Below, piece by piece: positions 29,367 to 41,653 of a stretch of DNA of 64,000 nucleotides. The stretch is taken from assembly GCA_033439685.1 (NCBI GenBank), contig JAUEDM010000004.1:4588001-4652000 (forward strand), in the 5' to 3' direction. Position 1 is the stretch's first letter. The number at the start of each line of letters is the position of its first letter. The DNA comes from Apodospora peruviana. Taxonomy: Eukaryota > Ascomycota > Sordariomycetes > Sordariales > Lasiosphaeriaceae. The translations under genes were made by a program, and so were the position numbers. A model generated the notes under the pieces. The model was not told the DNA's origin. It ran no database searches and saw only the letters and a list, made by a program, of their open reading frames with translations.

Positions 29367-32300
29367 TCAATTGGCCTGCAGGGCAGTTGTCACCGCCGCC
29401 ACCGCAGCCAACGCCTCGTCGGCGCTCGCTTCCGTCGCCGCCGCCTCCTTGCCCGCGTCCTCGGCGCCGCCTTCCGCCGCCGCCTCCTCCTCCTCCTCCT
29501 CCTCAGGTGTCTTTGGCTTCTCCACATACCCCCACTCAGCCTTCAGGCCATCCAGCCACGTCGCAATGGGCCTGAACTCGGCGCCGACGCGCGTCCCGTC
29601 GTCGGCAATCTCGCCGCCGACACACACATTCCCGCGCAGCGCCTCGAGGTAGTTGTGTTGCGCCTAGCGCGGCATGGCCATGCGCGGGTGCGCCACGCTG
29701 CACGCGAGCGACCGCAGCGGCAGCCGCAGCCTGTCGTGGCGTAGCTTGAGCGCGCACTCAGCGCAGAAGGAGAGGTTGAGGCAGCAGCGGCAGAAGTGCA
29801 TCGCCGCCTGCACCTCGAGGTTCGACGGCGCGCCGCAGCTGCCGTCGCACTTGAAGTTCTCGGCTAGCACACTTTTGAGCCGCGAGAAGGAGCGCACCCG
29901 CGCGGCTACGCGGTCGCTCTCCTCGCGCGCGCCTACTCTGGTTCCTGGCTGGGGGGCGGGGCGCCGGCTTCGGCCGAGGAATCTGCCGCCGCTGCCGGCT
30001 GTTTTGGCTCTTCGGTTGTGCTTGCGTCTCCCGTCTCCTTCGTCTCTTCCGACTCCTTCACCTCTCCAGCCTCGTCGGTCCTTCATCTCTCTGGGCTCCT
30101 TCGCCTCGTCCGTATCGGGTTCGGCCGCGTCCCCGGCTCCGAGCGCCTTGAGGACGAAGTCGATCTGCTCACTGAGGTCAGCGGCGGCGAGCGAGGCCTC
30201 CCTGTCCACCCTCGCCATCAGGTCTGCGGCAATTGCCTTCTCGGGCACCGTGTCAAAGTCAAGGATCCAGGCGAGCACGTTCGTCTCGACGGGCGGGGGC
30301 AGCAGGAGCGACATGGCGGACTGGGCATTGACGAGGTCGCCGCACTGCATCAAAACGGAGGAGAGGTAGTAGTAGCCCTCGGTGTCGTTCTCGTCATCGG
30401 CGTCCGAGAGGATCTCGAAGGCCGAGGTGATGCACGCCCGGACGATGTCCCTTGTCTTGATGGGCTCGTTGGCTGCCGTGTAGTAGTACGCGAGGTACGA
30501 CATGGCCGGCGACAGCTCGGCGCTCTGTTCCTTGTCGGCTATGGCCTTGAGCGCGTCGACGTGCTTCGACCGCGCGGCGGCGCTAGACCCTGGATCCATG
30601 GCCTGCTCAAAGTGGTGCGAGGCGATGAAGCTGGACGCGCGGTTGACGACGTCCGTCATCCAGATGCGCCATCCCAATGCGCCATCCCAGGTCGATCTGG
30701 ATACAGTCACTCCAGTACTCGAACGGGGCCTTGTTGGGCACCGTGTCCATGATGGAGTAGTGGTACGTCGCCAGCCCCTTGTAAAACAAGAGTGTGGCAT
30801 GCTCGAGCGATTCGTCTCCCTCCTTGGCCCGCTCGATCACGTGGTCGAGCTCCTGCATCGTCCGCCGCGAGAGTCGAGCCTCGACCGAGACAACAGCGAA
30901 CAACTGACCAAATCTCGCGTCTCGGTCATCTTCGTCTACCATCTTGTCGATAATTTTGCCGAACTGGCTCGGCTTGTCCTGGCCTAATGCGCTTCCGGCG
31001 AGCTCGTGCAATAGATTTGTGGCTTCTTCCGAGGCATCTTCGCTGTCGAGCCAAGCGCAGAGAAGCCGGTAGCGAGCTTCGTGGTCGTCGGGCACGAGGG
31101 AGAGTGCTTTTTGCAGGTATTCTACCGTCTTTGGCAGGTCGTGTAGCTTGTAATACCATTCCGACAGCTGCATATAGTCGGCGACCAGCCTGGTCTTGTT
31201 CAGGGGGTCGACGCTGTCGAGCAGCCCGAGGGCCTTCACCATGGTCTGACTAGCCTCTTTCCAGCTGTCTTCACCTGCGAGCGAATTTGCTAAGCCCTCC
31301 AGCGATCCTGGCGTTGGGTTTTCTCGCTCGGATGCAGCCCTGAATCTCTTGATGGCCTGTCTGTAGTCGTTGGTCTCGAAATAAACCTCAGCGACGCGTT
31401 CGTTCCAAAGGCTGTCCGGTTCTTTGACTCGAAGGACGTGTTGGCACCAGGCTGTAACAAACTCAACTGAGTTGTCAGCATGTTCCTTTCGCAGCTCATC
31501 AATCTTCACCTCCCGGGGATCATCAAGGTTGCTGGCGTCGTCTCTCGTCGGGGCCTCCTAATTGTCACATGGTTAACAACCTGGTTTAGGGGCAGGGCAT
31601 GCAGAGGTTGGACGCGCGGGATTTTACTGAGACGGTGAACATACCAGCTCCAGGAAAGACAGAATCCAGCTGTATGAACGATAAACTTCCCATTCTGTGC
31701 CTTTCAGTAGGCCCGCAGCCACCGTCTCCCATGATGTTCTGCAGTAGGGCACGATGAGGGTTGCTGCTGGATGCCACCTCCTTGAGCCATTTGGGGTCCA
31801 TCACCCCGAGCTTGGAGGTTATGTCAGGGTCCTTGAACCACGTGAGGAATGTGTCGAGCTCATCTTCAGTCCTGCACCAAATCAGTTCGTTGCAGCTCTC
31901 CCAGTGCGTCTTGACAACGTCCCCCGTCGCGAAGAGCGCGTAGAGGCCTTCGCCGATAGTCTGCTTTTCGAGGGGAGTCAGAGGATGGAGCGTGGGGGCC
32001 TCCTTTAGCTCGTTGAGGTGCTGTGGCAGATAGTTGAGAAGATACGGCGCAATGGCCTTCGTATCCTTGTTCGGTGCCTCGCCGAGGAGTTGGAACGTTC
32101 GCTTCAGAATTGTCAGGTACGAGTCGAACCCGTTGGCCTGTATTGTCCCCCTTGACGGCTGTCTTGTCCTCGAGCTTCTGGAAACCGAAGTTGTCGTCGA
32201 TTTCCGACCACTTTCATCGTCAAGTTCCAGAGAAAACGCTGGACGCTCGTGAGGTTTGCCTTGGTGATGTTGATGTTGACGCTGAACTTGGTTTCCTCTT

Positions 32301-34596
32301 CTCCTCGTGGGACCGTCCTGTCCTTGTAGATCAAAGCCAGCATATCGCTGTCGATGCCTGCGGTGCCGCCCGAGACTTAGAAAAGGCTGCCGTACTTACC
32401 CAAAAGCTTCTTCTCCAGCTTGAGCATAGATGGAGTCTTGAACCGGAGGAACTGGTGGAGACACGGAGGTCAGCACGGGTACGTGAGCGCGCGAAGCGTC
32501 TTGTGCATCGGTGGCAGCGAGGAAGGGACCTATTAGGTTCCATGCAGGTGCAGCCCCAAAGCCGTCTTTGGTGGGTGTGGTGCGAGATGATAGACCTACA
32601 AGAGCAGCGTCCAAGCGCTCAAAGGACAGGGGGCCGCCCCTAGCGTACCCGATCCAAATTAGGAGCTCGTTCAACTCTTCGATTTCTTCCACCTCGAGGG
32701 ACTCTTCCAGCTTGCTGATGGCCTTCAGAGAGATGGCCTTCTCGTCCTCGTTTGACTCGTCGAGGACCTTGTCGATGTCGGCTCCCTTTCCGGTAGTCCG
32801 AACGATGGTCTTGATTTTCTTCAAGTGCCGTCATGACCTTGTAGTAGTTCCCACCCAGGTCCCCGGAAAGCCTGTCTCGGATTTTGATTCGCATCTCGGT
32901 CCTGTACTCGTCATCGTCCTGGAGAATGTCGTCCTTCTTCAGGGACTCGTCGATGTAGAAGCAGATGTCCTGCTTGCCGTCTTCCTCGACGCCGAGGTTC
33001 CATCGCGTGGCCTCGTCGAACCCCGGGTCTGTCATATCAGGCCTCAGAGACACGACGGCTCGGACGGCGCGCGAAGCTGTGCCGAGCTTGCCGAGGAGGC
33101 CGAGGAGCTCCATCTGGTCCTCGTGGTAGTCACTTGGTAGATTCGCCAGCCCGTCAAATACGAGATAGTAGGCCGTCTTTGCCGCTCGGGGCTCCGAGAT
33201 GAAGGGCGTCCCAGAGGTGCGTGCATTTCGCGTTTTTCATCATCTCCTCCGTCTTTGGGTTATCCCTGCACTCCTGTGCGAAAGTCGCGGAATACGTCTC
33301 TCTGGCACTGGCAATCTGTAGCGCGATGGCCTTCATGGCCGTCTGCACGGGCTGCTCGTCCGAGTCGTTCTTGCCGGCCAGGCTGGGGAAGAAGTAGCTC
33401 GCCACGATGGTCTGCTCCAGCTTTCTGGCGGCCGACTCGTACTTTGACCGGAGATGGTAGACGATGGAAGACACGATGACCGACTTTCCTGTGTTGGAGT
33501 CGCCAGTCAGGGTGAACAGGGCTTTGGCGTTGGCGTCCTTCCGCTCGGCCCAGCTGTGGAACTCGCCGTGTTCGCTGGGGGTGTCGATCCAATGCGCCGT
33601 TTCGTCCAGGCGGTCATGCCAGAACTTGTCGCGGATGTCCTGCGATGCCTTGTCGATGCCGTCCTTCAGGCCAAGCTTGTCCTTGATGGTCGCGAGATTT
33701 GCTCGGACTGTCTCTTCGTTCTTGACTCTGTCGGTCGAGTCCTTTGATGGCGGCCAGCGCGACCAGGATCTCGTTGACCCGCTTCCCCGACTCGGATGCT
33801 TGGTACGGAACTTCCGTGACCACATCCTTGTTGTAGATCAGGGCCAGGAGCTGCTGTGCTCCCTGCTGCACGCTGTGTGCCGCCAAGAGGTCATGGAAAT
33901 TTGCGATCTCCTTGCCGACGTCCGAGTCCTTTTGCAGCAGTATCAACTTGGCTTCGACCTTGAACGTCTCCCACGTGCGTGCCTCGCGGAGCTTGATGGA
34001 TAGGGCGCAGATGTTGACGAAGCTGATCATCAGTCTGTGAGTGCCCTGGATCAGGTCGGGTTCGAGCTCGGTGAAGCGCTCGATTTTCCCATATATGTTG
34101 AACAGACCGAGAGCTTAACCCAACGTATCGAACAAGCCGTTGACGGCGGCGTGGAACTTTTGGAGGTCTGCCGGGATGTCCAGGAGCAGCGAGATGGCAT
34201 TGAAGCAGAGACGCGATGGTGGGAAAACCTAATAGACGTCAGTACATCGGAAACCTGGCTCGTCGTTATCGCGATGCATGCCAGCAGAGCTGCTTGTAGC
34301 AATATACGTACAATGGACGCCCCCTGCGCTGCCACTCCGCCGAGTAACTTCACACAGTGCAGCATGTCCATGGCAAAGCTTTTGGTCTTTGCCGTGCCTG
34401 ACCGTTTAGCTGGAGCCGTGTCGGCATCCGCTGGCCGCTGGAGTTTCGCGATTTGGGCTTTGCAGTCGTCCAGGCTAGTCGTTCCCTTGGAGCGCAGCGG
34501 CTTGCCGGCCAATTTTTCGAACCTTGATTCCACGTCATCCCACATCTCCTGCATCGCCATGACCTCGCCCTGCGGCGTAGGGTCGACAGTACCCAT
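29367..34596 (-). pseudogene. Broken Goodbye-STAND NTPase-TPR gene (fungal NLR-like)
   Basis: From an ATG at 34596 one can follow an N-terminal Goodbye-like helical domain (SFVNICALSIKL), a P-loop NTPase (GDSNTGKSVIVSSIVYHL, Walker-B-like YYLVFDGLANL), a winged-helix-like part and TPR repeats. A Cys-rich finger near the C-terminus (FKCDGSCG...CRCC...FCAEC) and an acidic tail ending at 29367 complete it. Introns at 34229-34311, 32452-32599 and 31558-31644 restore family-like sequence. The frame is broken by stops at 34115-34117, 32377-32379 and 29664-29666. Six single-base frame breaks, in runs of two to five identical bases, lie near 33743, 33178, 32823, 32212, 32147 and 31728. A 13-bp duplication at 30664-30689 and further breaks near 30077 and 29940 follow. 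Such proteins act as innate immune or allorecognition receptors. Decay or a poor local assembly are both possible. Confidence 0.88.
30664..30689. repeat. 13-bp tandem duplication inside the STAND TPR region
   Basis: ATGCGCCATCCCA occurs twice in direct succession (30664-30676 and 30677-30689). Removing one copy rejoins the TPR reading frame around GWRIWMTDVVNRAS, so the duplication itself is a frameshifting event. Confidence 0.9.
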
Positions 34597-35251
34597 GGCT
34601 TCGCTGTCTGCGAGAGCCTGACTAACCCTCGGCGAATATGTACCTGGTGATTCAAGACTTCTTCTGCAGAGTGTGGACAGATATATGCCGACGCTGCGAT
34701 GATCGGCGCGTGGGTGATATACGTGCGGTACTTATGCGCGCGTCGACGGAGCGAGGTTCATGAAACGGGGCATCTTTAGGGTAGGCCCGGGGCGGCCAAC
34801 TCAGATAAATTGTTTGCACGATGTGTGTCTTTGCGAGATATAGATGACGGGAGGCAGCCTTGGAAGTGTCTGCAACCACTTCGTTCACAGCCAGCCACAT
34901 TTATGCATCGGCGGCATTTGACGTGCTGACAACACACCGACGTTCACCAGTGCGGGCACCTATCAGATGCAGGTTGTTCCGAGCCGTCACCACCTTTGTC
35001 GGCATGCCCAGCCTTCTTGCCCATTGGGGACCAAAAGTTATGGCAAAGTAGACAGGTCCGTCTTGGGAAAGAGCTGGGCTGCAAAATATCTGGCTCTCTG
35101 TCAGCCATAAGGCGAATCACTGAGGTGCTCACCCCTCTGGGGGTCAGCATTGATTGGTGACAACCTTGATGTCGTTGGTGCGTCTAATTTTGTTATTTTT
35201 GATAGCCAAGTCGTTCTTATGCGTAGAGGTGCAGTTTGGACTTCTATAAGA
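34597..35251. other. Intergenic between two minus-strand genes, nothing recognised
   Basis: 3' flank of the HET gene and promoter side of the STAND pseudogene. No gene, RNA or repeat recognised. Confidence 0.55.
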
Positions 35252-37469
35252 CTAGTACAAGCAAACCTCACCTTCCTCTTGCCTAGAAAACCAGTCTTGC
35301 TGCTCGTGCAGAAACCACCCCAAGCGGCGAAACTTTCCCTCCTTGTTCCTGCTCAGCATCAAGCCCCTGTCGCTCACCACAGGGAGACACCAGACGTGGT
35401 CAAGGCCGTCTCTTTCATCCGCAACGTCGAACAATCCAACACCGACAACATGCCCCCAACCACCACCACTCCCATCATCCACCACCGTGCCGGCATCATC
35501 ACCAACATCAACCCTTTTCCCCAGCAACACGCCACATTGCACCGCCGCAGGCTTCCGGACCGCGGTCGTCCATTTTCGGCCTGCCTTTTCCCGAGCGGCA
35601 ATGTATTCCGCAACCGAGGGGTCAGCCAGCACCCGCACGTCTACCGCACGACCGATGAACTCAAGCTCACAGGCCGGCATATGCAAGGCGTCAACCCCGC
35701 ACCGCTCATCAAGCGACCATCTCTCAGGGTTCGTGTACTTGGGCCGAATCATCAGATTGTTGGCAGCATCTCGATGCCTGGCCACCTGGACTGGGTTCCA
35801 CTCAACCTGGCCCACCGGTCCCTCCACGGCTGCCCAAGACCACGAGGGTGCTCGCGTAACCGTGCTGCTGCTGCCAGTTTCCTGTGTGAGAAGTTTGATG
35901 AAGGGCTTGGGACGGGTAGCAGGTATTTTTAGGGAGCGCACATTTGTGAAGTGGTAGCATGGTCTCCATAACAAGCCCCTTGCCATATCGCACTCCCATA
36001 TTCCAGCCAGGTAGCGCGAATTACTGTCAAGAGCGGAAAGGGTCTGCTGAGCGAGAGCGGTGCTTGCGGCGAATATGTCGTGGGGGTTGGATAGCGCGCA
36101 CTGGGTAAACTGGAAGACGGTCTTGTACCACTCCTTGAGTGCTTGCTCCCGCCGAGTGAGCGAAGCCGCCCCCGATGGTTTGTTGAGAGGCGCCGGGATT
36201 AGATTTGTCCTGGTCTCTCCATCTTCCCAGGCATTCTCTGTGACACAGTGGAAGCTGAGCTGCTCCTCGCCGAAGATGACTGCTCGTCGGGACAGCTTCC
36301 GCTCTTGGAAACACCATCCTCGTCCGGACGTCGGGCCGATGTTTTTGCTGCGGCAGAGACCAATGGCCAGCGTGGTTTGCGCTGAACTGTCGATCAGTAG
36401 TTGGCACCAAGCTTCTGAGCCCCCCTTGAGAAGGCTATTGGCGACAAAACCATCCTTTGTCCCGGCAGATCGCCCGGCAATGACGGTTAGGATGGCGTTG
36501 CCGTACACGCGTGCCATGGTCCTGGATTCATGTTCCCAGTCGGCAACGTCACCCTGGATGATGCATAGGGCGTCGATCCACACGTACCGGATGCCGAGGC
36601 CGTGAGCCAGGAGCACAACCTCCCGATGCGTTTTGGCCAACTCGGACAGTCGTACTCCCTGCGTCGTCATGGCGGTATAAGTGCCGCGACTCAGTGTTGG
36701 AATACCAACCGTGTCGGACCCCCAGCAGTATGACAAGGCGATATACTTGTTGCGCATTCCACTCGTCGGCACCAGACGCACGAACCCTCGAGAGTCCGAG
36801 TCGTCTCCCACATCGATAACTCTGGTAGGCATCATCATCTCATCATCGTCAGGACTACTACCGCTGCTGCATGCTTTATGGTTCGTGCGGCAGTTATCCA
36901 GCCGCGACCGAATCCACTGGATGTACAATTCCGGATGATTCTGGTCAAGGGTAGTGCGCTGCCCGACGGCCTTGTATTTCGACCGCGGCTGTCCTGGTAG
37001 TCTTTCATCCATATTTATCAGTACAACACCATAACACCAGGACTTCTAGAGGACAGACAGGATGAGCTCACTTATAGACCTCGAGCCGAGCTCCCACCGA
37101 CGGCGCCGGGTTTGTATTCGGCTCCCGCTCGCCGTCATAACTCATGGGCAAGGACACGCCACAGCTGACATGGATCTCGGCCCCGGGACCATCATGTCTC
37201 CCACCGTCGTAAAAGTGCCAGCCACGGAGCCATATTGTTGGGGTCCATTGTTCGCCCTCATCCCAGGCTGATTCCCCTTGGAGGAGATTGTTTAGTCGAC
37301 GCTCGTCAATTACTTTGAGCAGGGCCTTCCAGCACAAGGAACAGAAGTCGCAGCATCCTTGCTCCTCGCCGGCGCTGGATTTCAGACTGGCGAGGTTTGG
37401 GTGGAATAGGATGTCGTTGTCGACGAGCTCGGAGATTGTGAGAAGTGAGCAGCGCTGACAGAGCGGCAT
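35252..37469 (-). CDS. HET-domain protein (heterokaryon incompatibility type)
   Basis: Exons 37072-37469 and 35252-37001, joined in phase 2 across a 70-nt intron with GTACTGATAA branch context, give 715 aa. The N-terminus has the small Cys-rich module usual in this family (LCQRCSLLTI, GCCDFCSLCW). The HET domain follows with KYIALSYCWGSDTVG, VWIDALCIIQGDVADWE and YGNAILTVIAG. These are the three conserved blocks of the domain that triggers cell death when incompatible partners meet. The C-terminal half is variable and has no recognised domain. The gene is intact and lies 655 bp downstream-side of the broken STAND gene on the same strand, a frequent kind of neighbourhood for fungal allorecognition genes. 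Confidence 0.93.
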
Positions 37470-39164
37470 AATGACGGCGGTCGGTCCTGGATTGTGAATA
37501 AAATGACTCGCAGTCCGTCCTGGGCTCAGGCGCTAGGATGCATCACGGTGGTTGGTAAATCCTCTGAGAGACGTGAGTGGTTGCTGAAATGCGGGGCTTC
37601 GCATCAATTCCAAAGGATGGTTGCTTGCCTAATTTCTTCCTGAAACGAACACCCCGAGTATAGTCTGCCGACTAATAACCGCCCAACAAGTCCCACCGAG
37701 AATGTAAAGCGGGTCTAGTACGTCTCACGGATACCATGCCCTTTGTCTCTGGCTGGATATCCCTACCTAACCATAGTGCAAGCCTCAACCCGGCTGAGGG
37801 TGCAGACTCGGATTAAAACAGGACGGACTCTACCTAGTATCTGGACATGAAAAAAATCAGGCGAGGGATTGGTAGCTTTGTCAAAGAGTACGGCTAGACT
37901 GCAATTGTCCATGGCTTCTGGTAGCATATCAGGACCCAATGATGATAAGTGTGTCTCGCTGAAACCATCACATAAAAGCCTTTCATAGACCCGTGTGCAG
38001 CGATGCTGCCCGGTTTGTATCCTCCTTCACATGGTCAAGTAGATCTCGTTGGCGAACTGGGCCAGGTGGGTCGGGAGGTCGCTTTTAACCCCGCGGTCAA
38101 TGTTGGTCAAGAAGGCAGAGCGGCGTTGAAAGGTGCTGAGTAGGTAGTATGGTACATGTAGCTTGAATACGAATCACTATCATCAGCAGAGTCCGCCAGC
38201 GCAGTTTTACAACTTACCAAGTAATTGATAGCTCCTTGTAGTCACGAGCCACCTAACATAGAGCATTGGACCAGAGTACGCGGATATTCACAATCATGGG
38301 GAACTACAAATTTGAGATGGTGATGGCTCCTAGGTTGGCCGTGACAGGGACGGCCAGCTTCAAGTGGCACACTGAGTGACAAAGACACATTGCAAGCTAT
38401 TGTATCTAGACCAATTTAGCGGTTGCCGTATTTCAGGAGATGGTGGATCTTTTGAATGGGCAATTGTCATCAGCTGAATAACCACGCATCAAGGTACTGT
38501 CCTTTCTGATCAAGAATTGCTCAGGTCTCTATTCGTTGACGGACAAGTGAATTGCGAGATGATGGAGAAGTAAGCTGGTGCCAGGTTGAGTTCTCATTGG
38601 GCGAGAAAGAAATTATACTATTTCGCGTTACTGTTTCTTTCTAGTATTGCTTTGGGAGTTGGCACGATCGCGTACCTTGGTGAGTTCCCGCCTCGATCGG
38701 CCATTGACGCCCAATCCGGCAGGTCAGCATGTGGACACACACACAAATGCCGCACGGGATGTCACCTTGCTATCTATCTCCTGCCCAATACCAATACCCT
38801 CTCAACTTTTCTCGACAGAACCAATTGAAAGAGTAAACCACCACTCTCCACACCACTCCGGCCCTCTGTCGACAGCGCCAAGGCTTGAAGCGGCAGTTGA
38901 GCAGATCTTGGGCAGCATGGCTCCCCACGTCCGTCAACGGCCACCTCAGCCAAGTCCGGCGCCATCATTTCCTACCACAGTCGTCGGTATCAGCCTATCA
39001 GTCTGGGAGTCAGTGGGAGGTGGAGGTTATCGCGATGGCGACAGAAGACTACTAGCACCTGAATAGGAAGTTGTTTAGATTGCTGCTACGAACTTCCGTT
39101 TCGAGAGGACAGACGGCCGAGCGAGCATTCAAACGTCGAGATGCTGGCGTTAGGGTTATTCATG
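37470..39164. other. Long intergenic region, nothing recognised
   Basis: About 1.7 kb AT-richer than flanking genes. Only short frames with no domain or splice support (for example 38586-39066). It contains the HET gene promoter side and the upstream DNA of the aspartic protease gene. Confidence 0.55.
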
Positions 39165-39171
39165 TATAAAT
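39165..39171 (+). promoter_or_regulatory. TATA box of the aspartic protease gene
   Basis: TATAAAT lies 109 bp before the chosen ATG at 39274. It argues against the in-frame upstream ATG at 39184, which would sit only 13 bp past the TATA box. Confidence 0.6.
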
Positions 39172-39273
39172 CAACCGTCGTCCATGCCAAGAGAGCCAAG
39201 AGATAATCGATCTTGCCAAGCACCATACCCCTTACCCCATAGTCTTGGCTCTCTCCAGCACCTGCACGCCAAG

Positions 39274-40572
39274 ATGTCGCCCATCTCCTTCTCCAGCATT
39301 CTTGCCGCTGCCGCACTCGCCGGGACCGTCCTTGGGACAGCCATCCCCAGCGGCGCCAAGATTGGCACAGTTGTCAATGACGGCAAGCACACTTTCAAGC
39401 AGGTGCCCAACCCGGGATACAAGTTCAACGGCGCGCTCTCGGTCTACAAGACCTACCTCAAGTTCGGCGCCCCCATCCCGGACTACCTGCACGAAGCCGT
39501 AGCCAAGGCCCGTCTTGGAAAGCGGGCCACCGGCAGCGCCTCGGCCACACCCATCGATACATTCGATGATGCCTACGTCACCCCTGTCTCCATCGGCACC
39601 CCTGCCCAGGTGCTTAACCTCGATTTCGACACGGGCTCGTCGGACCTCTGGGTATTCAGCAACGAACTCCCGCCGGCCGAGATCAACGGCCAGCACGTGT
39701 ACAAGCCGGGAAGCAGCAGCACCGCCGTCAAGGTGTCGGGATCTACTTGGAGCATTTCCTACGGAGACGGCAGCTCGTCGAGCGGCGACGTCTACAAGGA
39801 CAAGGTCACCATCGGCGGCTTGACCGTGGCCCAGCAGGTGGTCGAGGCCGCCCAGCAGGTGTCGGAGTCGTTCAGCGAGGACCCGTCCATCGACGGTTTG
39901 GTTGGGCTGGGATTCGACTCGCTCAACTCGGTGTCGCCGACGCCCGCCAAGACCTGGTTCACCAACGTCAAGAGCCAGCTTACTTTGCCCGTCTTTGCCG
40001 CCGACCTCAAGCACAATGCCGGTAAGTGTCCCCCTTCTTTCGTTCACGCAGATGCTAACCGCATACAAGCCGGCACCTACGACTTTGGGTTCATCGACTC
40101 GGCCAAGTACACCGGCTCCATCACCTATACTCCCGTCAACACCAGCCCGGGCTACTGGAAGTTCACCTCGTCGGGCTACCGCGTCGGCTCCGGCACGTTC
40201 ACGTCCACTTCTATTACTGGCATCGCCGACACCGGCACAACCTTGCTCTATCTGCCTACTACCATCGTCAACGCCTACTACAAGCAAGTCTCCAAGGCCA
40301 CCAACTCCAACACTTATGGGGGGTACGTATTTCCCTGCAGTTCTGCTCTTCCGACGTTTACCTTTGGCGTGGGCACGGCGAGGATCACGATTCCGAGCAC
40401 GTTCATGAACTACGGTCCCGTCGCGGACGGGAGCACCACCTGCTTTGGCGGGCTGCAGTCGAGCAGCGGGATCGGCATCAACATCTTTGGGGATGTGGCG
40501 CTCAAGGCGGCCTATGTAGTTTTTGATGGCTCTTCGTCGCCGAGGTTGGGCTGGGCTGCTAAGAACTTGTAA
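39274..40572 (+). CDS. Secreted pepsin-like aspartic protease (endothiapepsin type)
   Basis: Exons 39274-40021 and 40070-40572 give 416 aa. The intron (GTAAGT...CAAG) is exactly 48 nt and stop-free, so retention would merely add 16 residues after HNA. There is a signal peptide (SILAAAALAGTVLG) and a propeptide ending near the dibasic KR. The mature bilobal enzyme shows FDTGSSDLWVF and IADTGTTLLYLP, holding the two catalytic aspartates, and the flap-region sequence SISYGDGSSSSGDVY. It should digest proteins extracellularly at acid pH. The C-terminus IFGDVALKAAYVVFDG...LGWAAK is typical of fungal A1 peptidases. It is complete, with no missing catalytic residue. Confidence 0.95.
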   Translation: MSPISFSSILAAAALAGTVLGTAIPSGAKIGTVVNDGKHTFKQVPNPGYKFNGALSVYKTYLKFGAPIPDYLHEAVAKARLGKRATGSASATPIDTFDDAYVTPVSIGTPAQVLNLDFDTGSSDLWVFSNELPPAEINGQHVYKPGSSSTAVKVSGSTWSISYGDGSSSSGDVYKDKVTIGGLTVAQQVVEAAQQVSESFSEDPSIDGLVGLGFDSLNSVSPTPAKTWFTNVKSQLTLPVFAADLKHNAGKCPPSFVHADANRIQAGTYDFGFIDSAKYTGSITYTPVNTSPGYWKFTSSGYRVGSGTFTSTSITGIADTGTTLLYLPTTIVNAYYKQVSKATNSNTYGGYVFPCSSALPTFTFGVGTARITIPSTFMNYGPVADGSTTCFGGLQSSSGIGINIFGDVALKAAYVVFDGSSSPRLGWAAKNL

Positions 40573-41653
40573 GAAAGGGGAGGGTGGTGGCAACGCAAAT
40601 ATGAATAACGCGAAATGAAAGATGTGCCCGTAACAAGGTGAATAGTAGCGGTATATAAGTCCTATATAAAGCTCCTGGTCATGGTAACCGCCGGCCGTAC
40701 CCGTCCCTAGTAGCGGGCTGCAGCATCGTGATAACGACTAGACTAACTAGCCCCGTCTAAAGATCACAGCACACAAAATCGTCGCCCCCGGGACAAATGG
40801 GATCTGTTAATAGTGGCACAACCTTGTTATTAGTCACTAACATTCTTCCTCATGCAACCACGTGCAAACTTACCCGGGCAGAACCCTCCCACCACACTGG
40901 CTTTATCCAGCCGCAATGCGTCGTCGCATCTTTTCCCGGGCAGTGATCAAAGACCTCGCAACCCCAGATATTGTCTGCATCATTTGGACAAGGATAGGTA
41001 GTTGTTGCCCCTTGAACCCTGAATGGCATTACCTCCGTAGTTTCTAACGCAGGTGTGGTCGATGCAGATGCACCAGGGTGTCGTTGCTGCCCGAGCAACG
41101 GCCGTCGACTCTTGCGAGTGCTGGCGTGGAGAAGGCTTGGAGAATGGCGATGATGATACCTGCGATTAGCTTTATTGTGATTGTGATGAAGGCATGTTTT
41201 TGATTTAGTTGTTTCGATACAGGTAAAGAAAAACGGGCATAAGCCTGTTTGGTCTAATAATACGAAGAGAGGGCATAAGGTCCAGCCAGCCCGACCTTTA
41301 TAACAACATAGAGCTAGACCGATAAAGCACAGTTTCGCTTCCAGTACTTAGTCTCCGGTGTAAGTGTTCGCCCGGATTTACACCCCCTTAAATTGATCCA
41401 ACTTGAAGTCGATGTCTCACGACCAGGAGGGGTTGTAGGACAGCCAATTCAATCCGGTGCCTACCATGCAACAACAATATAAGTATGTATAATATATGGG
41501 CTGCATAGGTATCTTGGAAGTGTCCAGCCCTCCTCATCGGATAGCTGAGACTCAGTGGGCTGTTCTATAAGAAGTATTAATCCGCACGCCTCGGAATTCC
41601 ATACTGAAGACGAGCAGGGCCACACAGTACCTACAGCGAGGACCGAACTCGAG

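Noticed and set aside
32396..32824. Reading 32452-32599 as coding in the STAND gene
   Set aside because: Removing it as an intron (GTAGGT...CCAG) gives the family-like sequence AALFLRF, while reading it through gives Pro/Thr-rich noise.
39232..40593. 453-codon open frame antisense to the aspartic protease
   Set aside because: It mirrors the codon bias of the GC-rich protease gene, has no domain and starts beyond the protease stop; a composition shadow.
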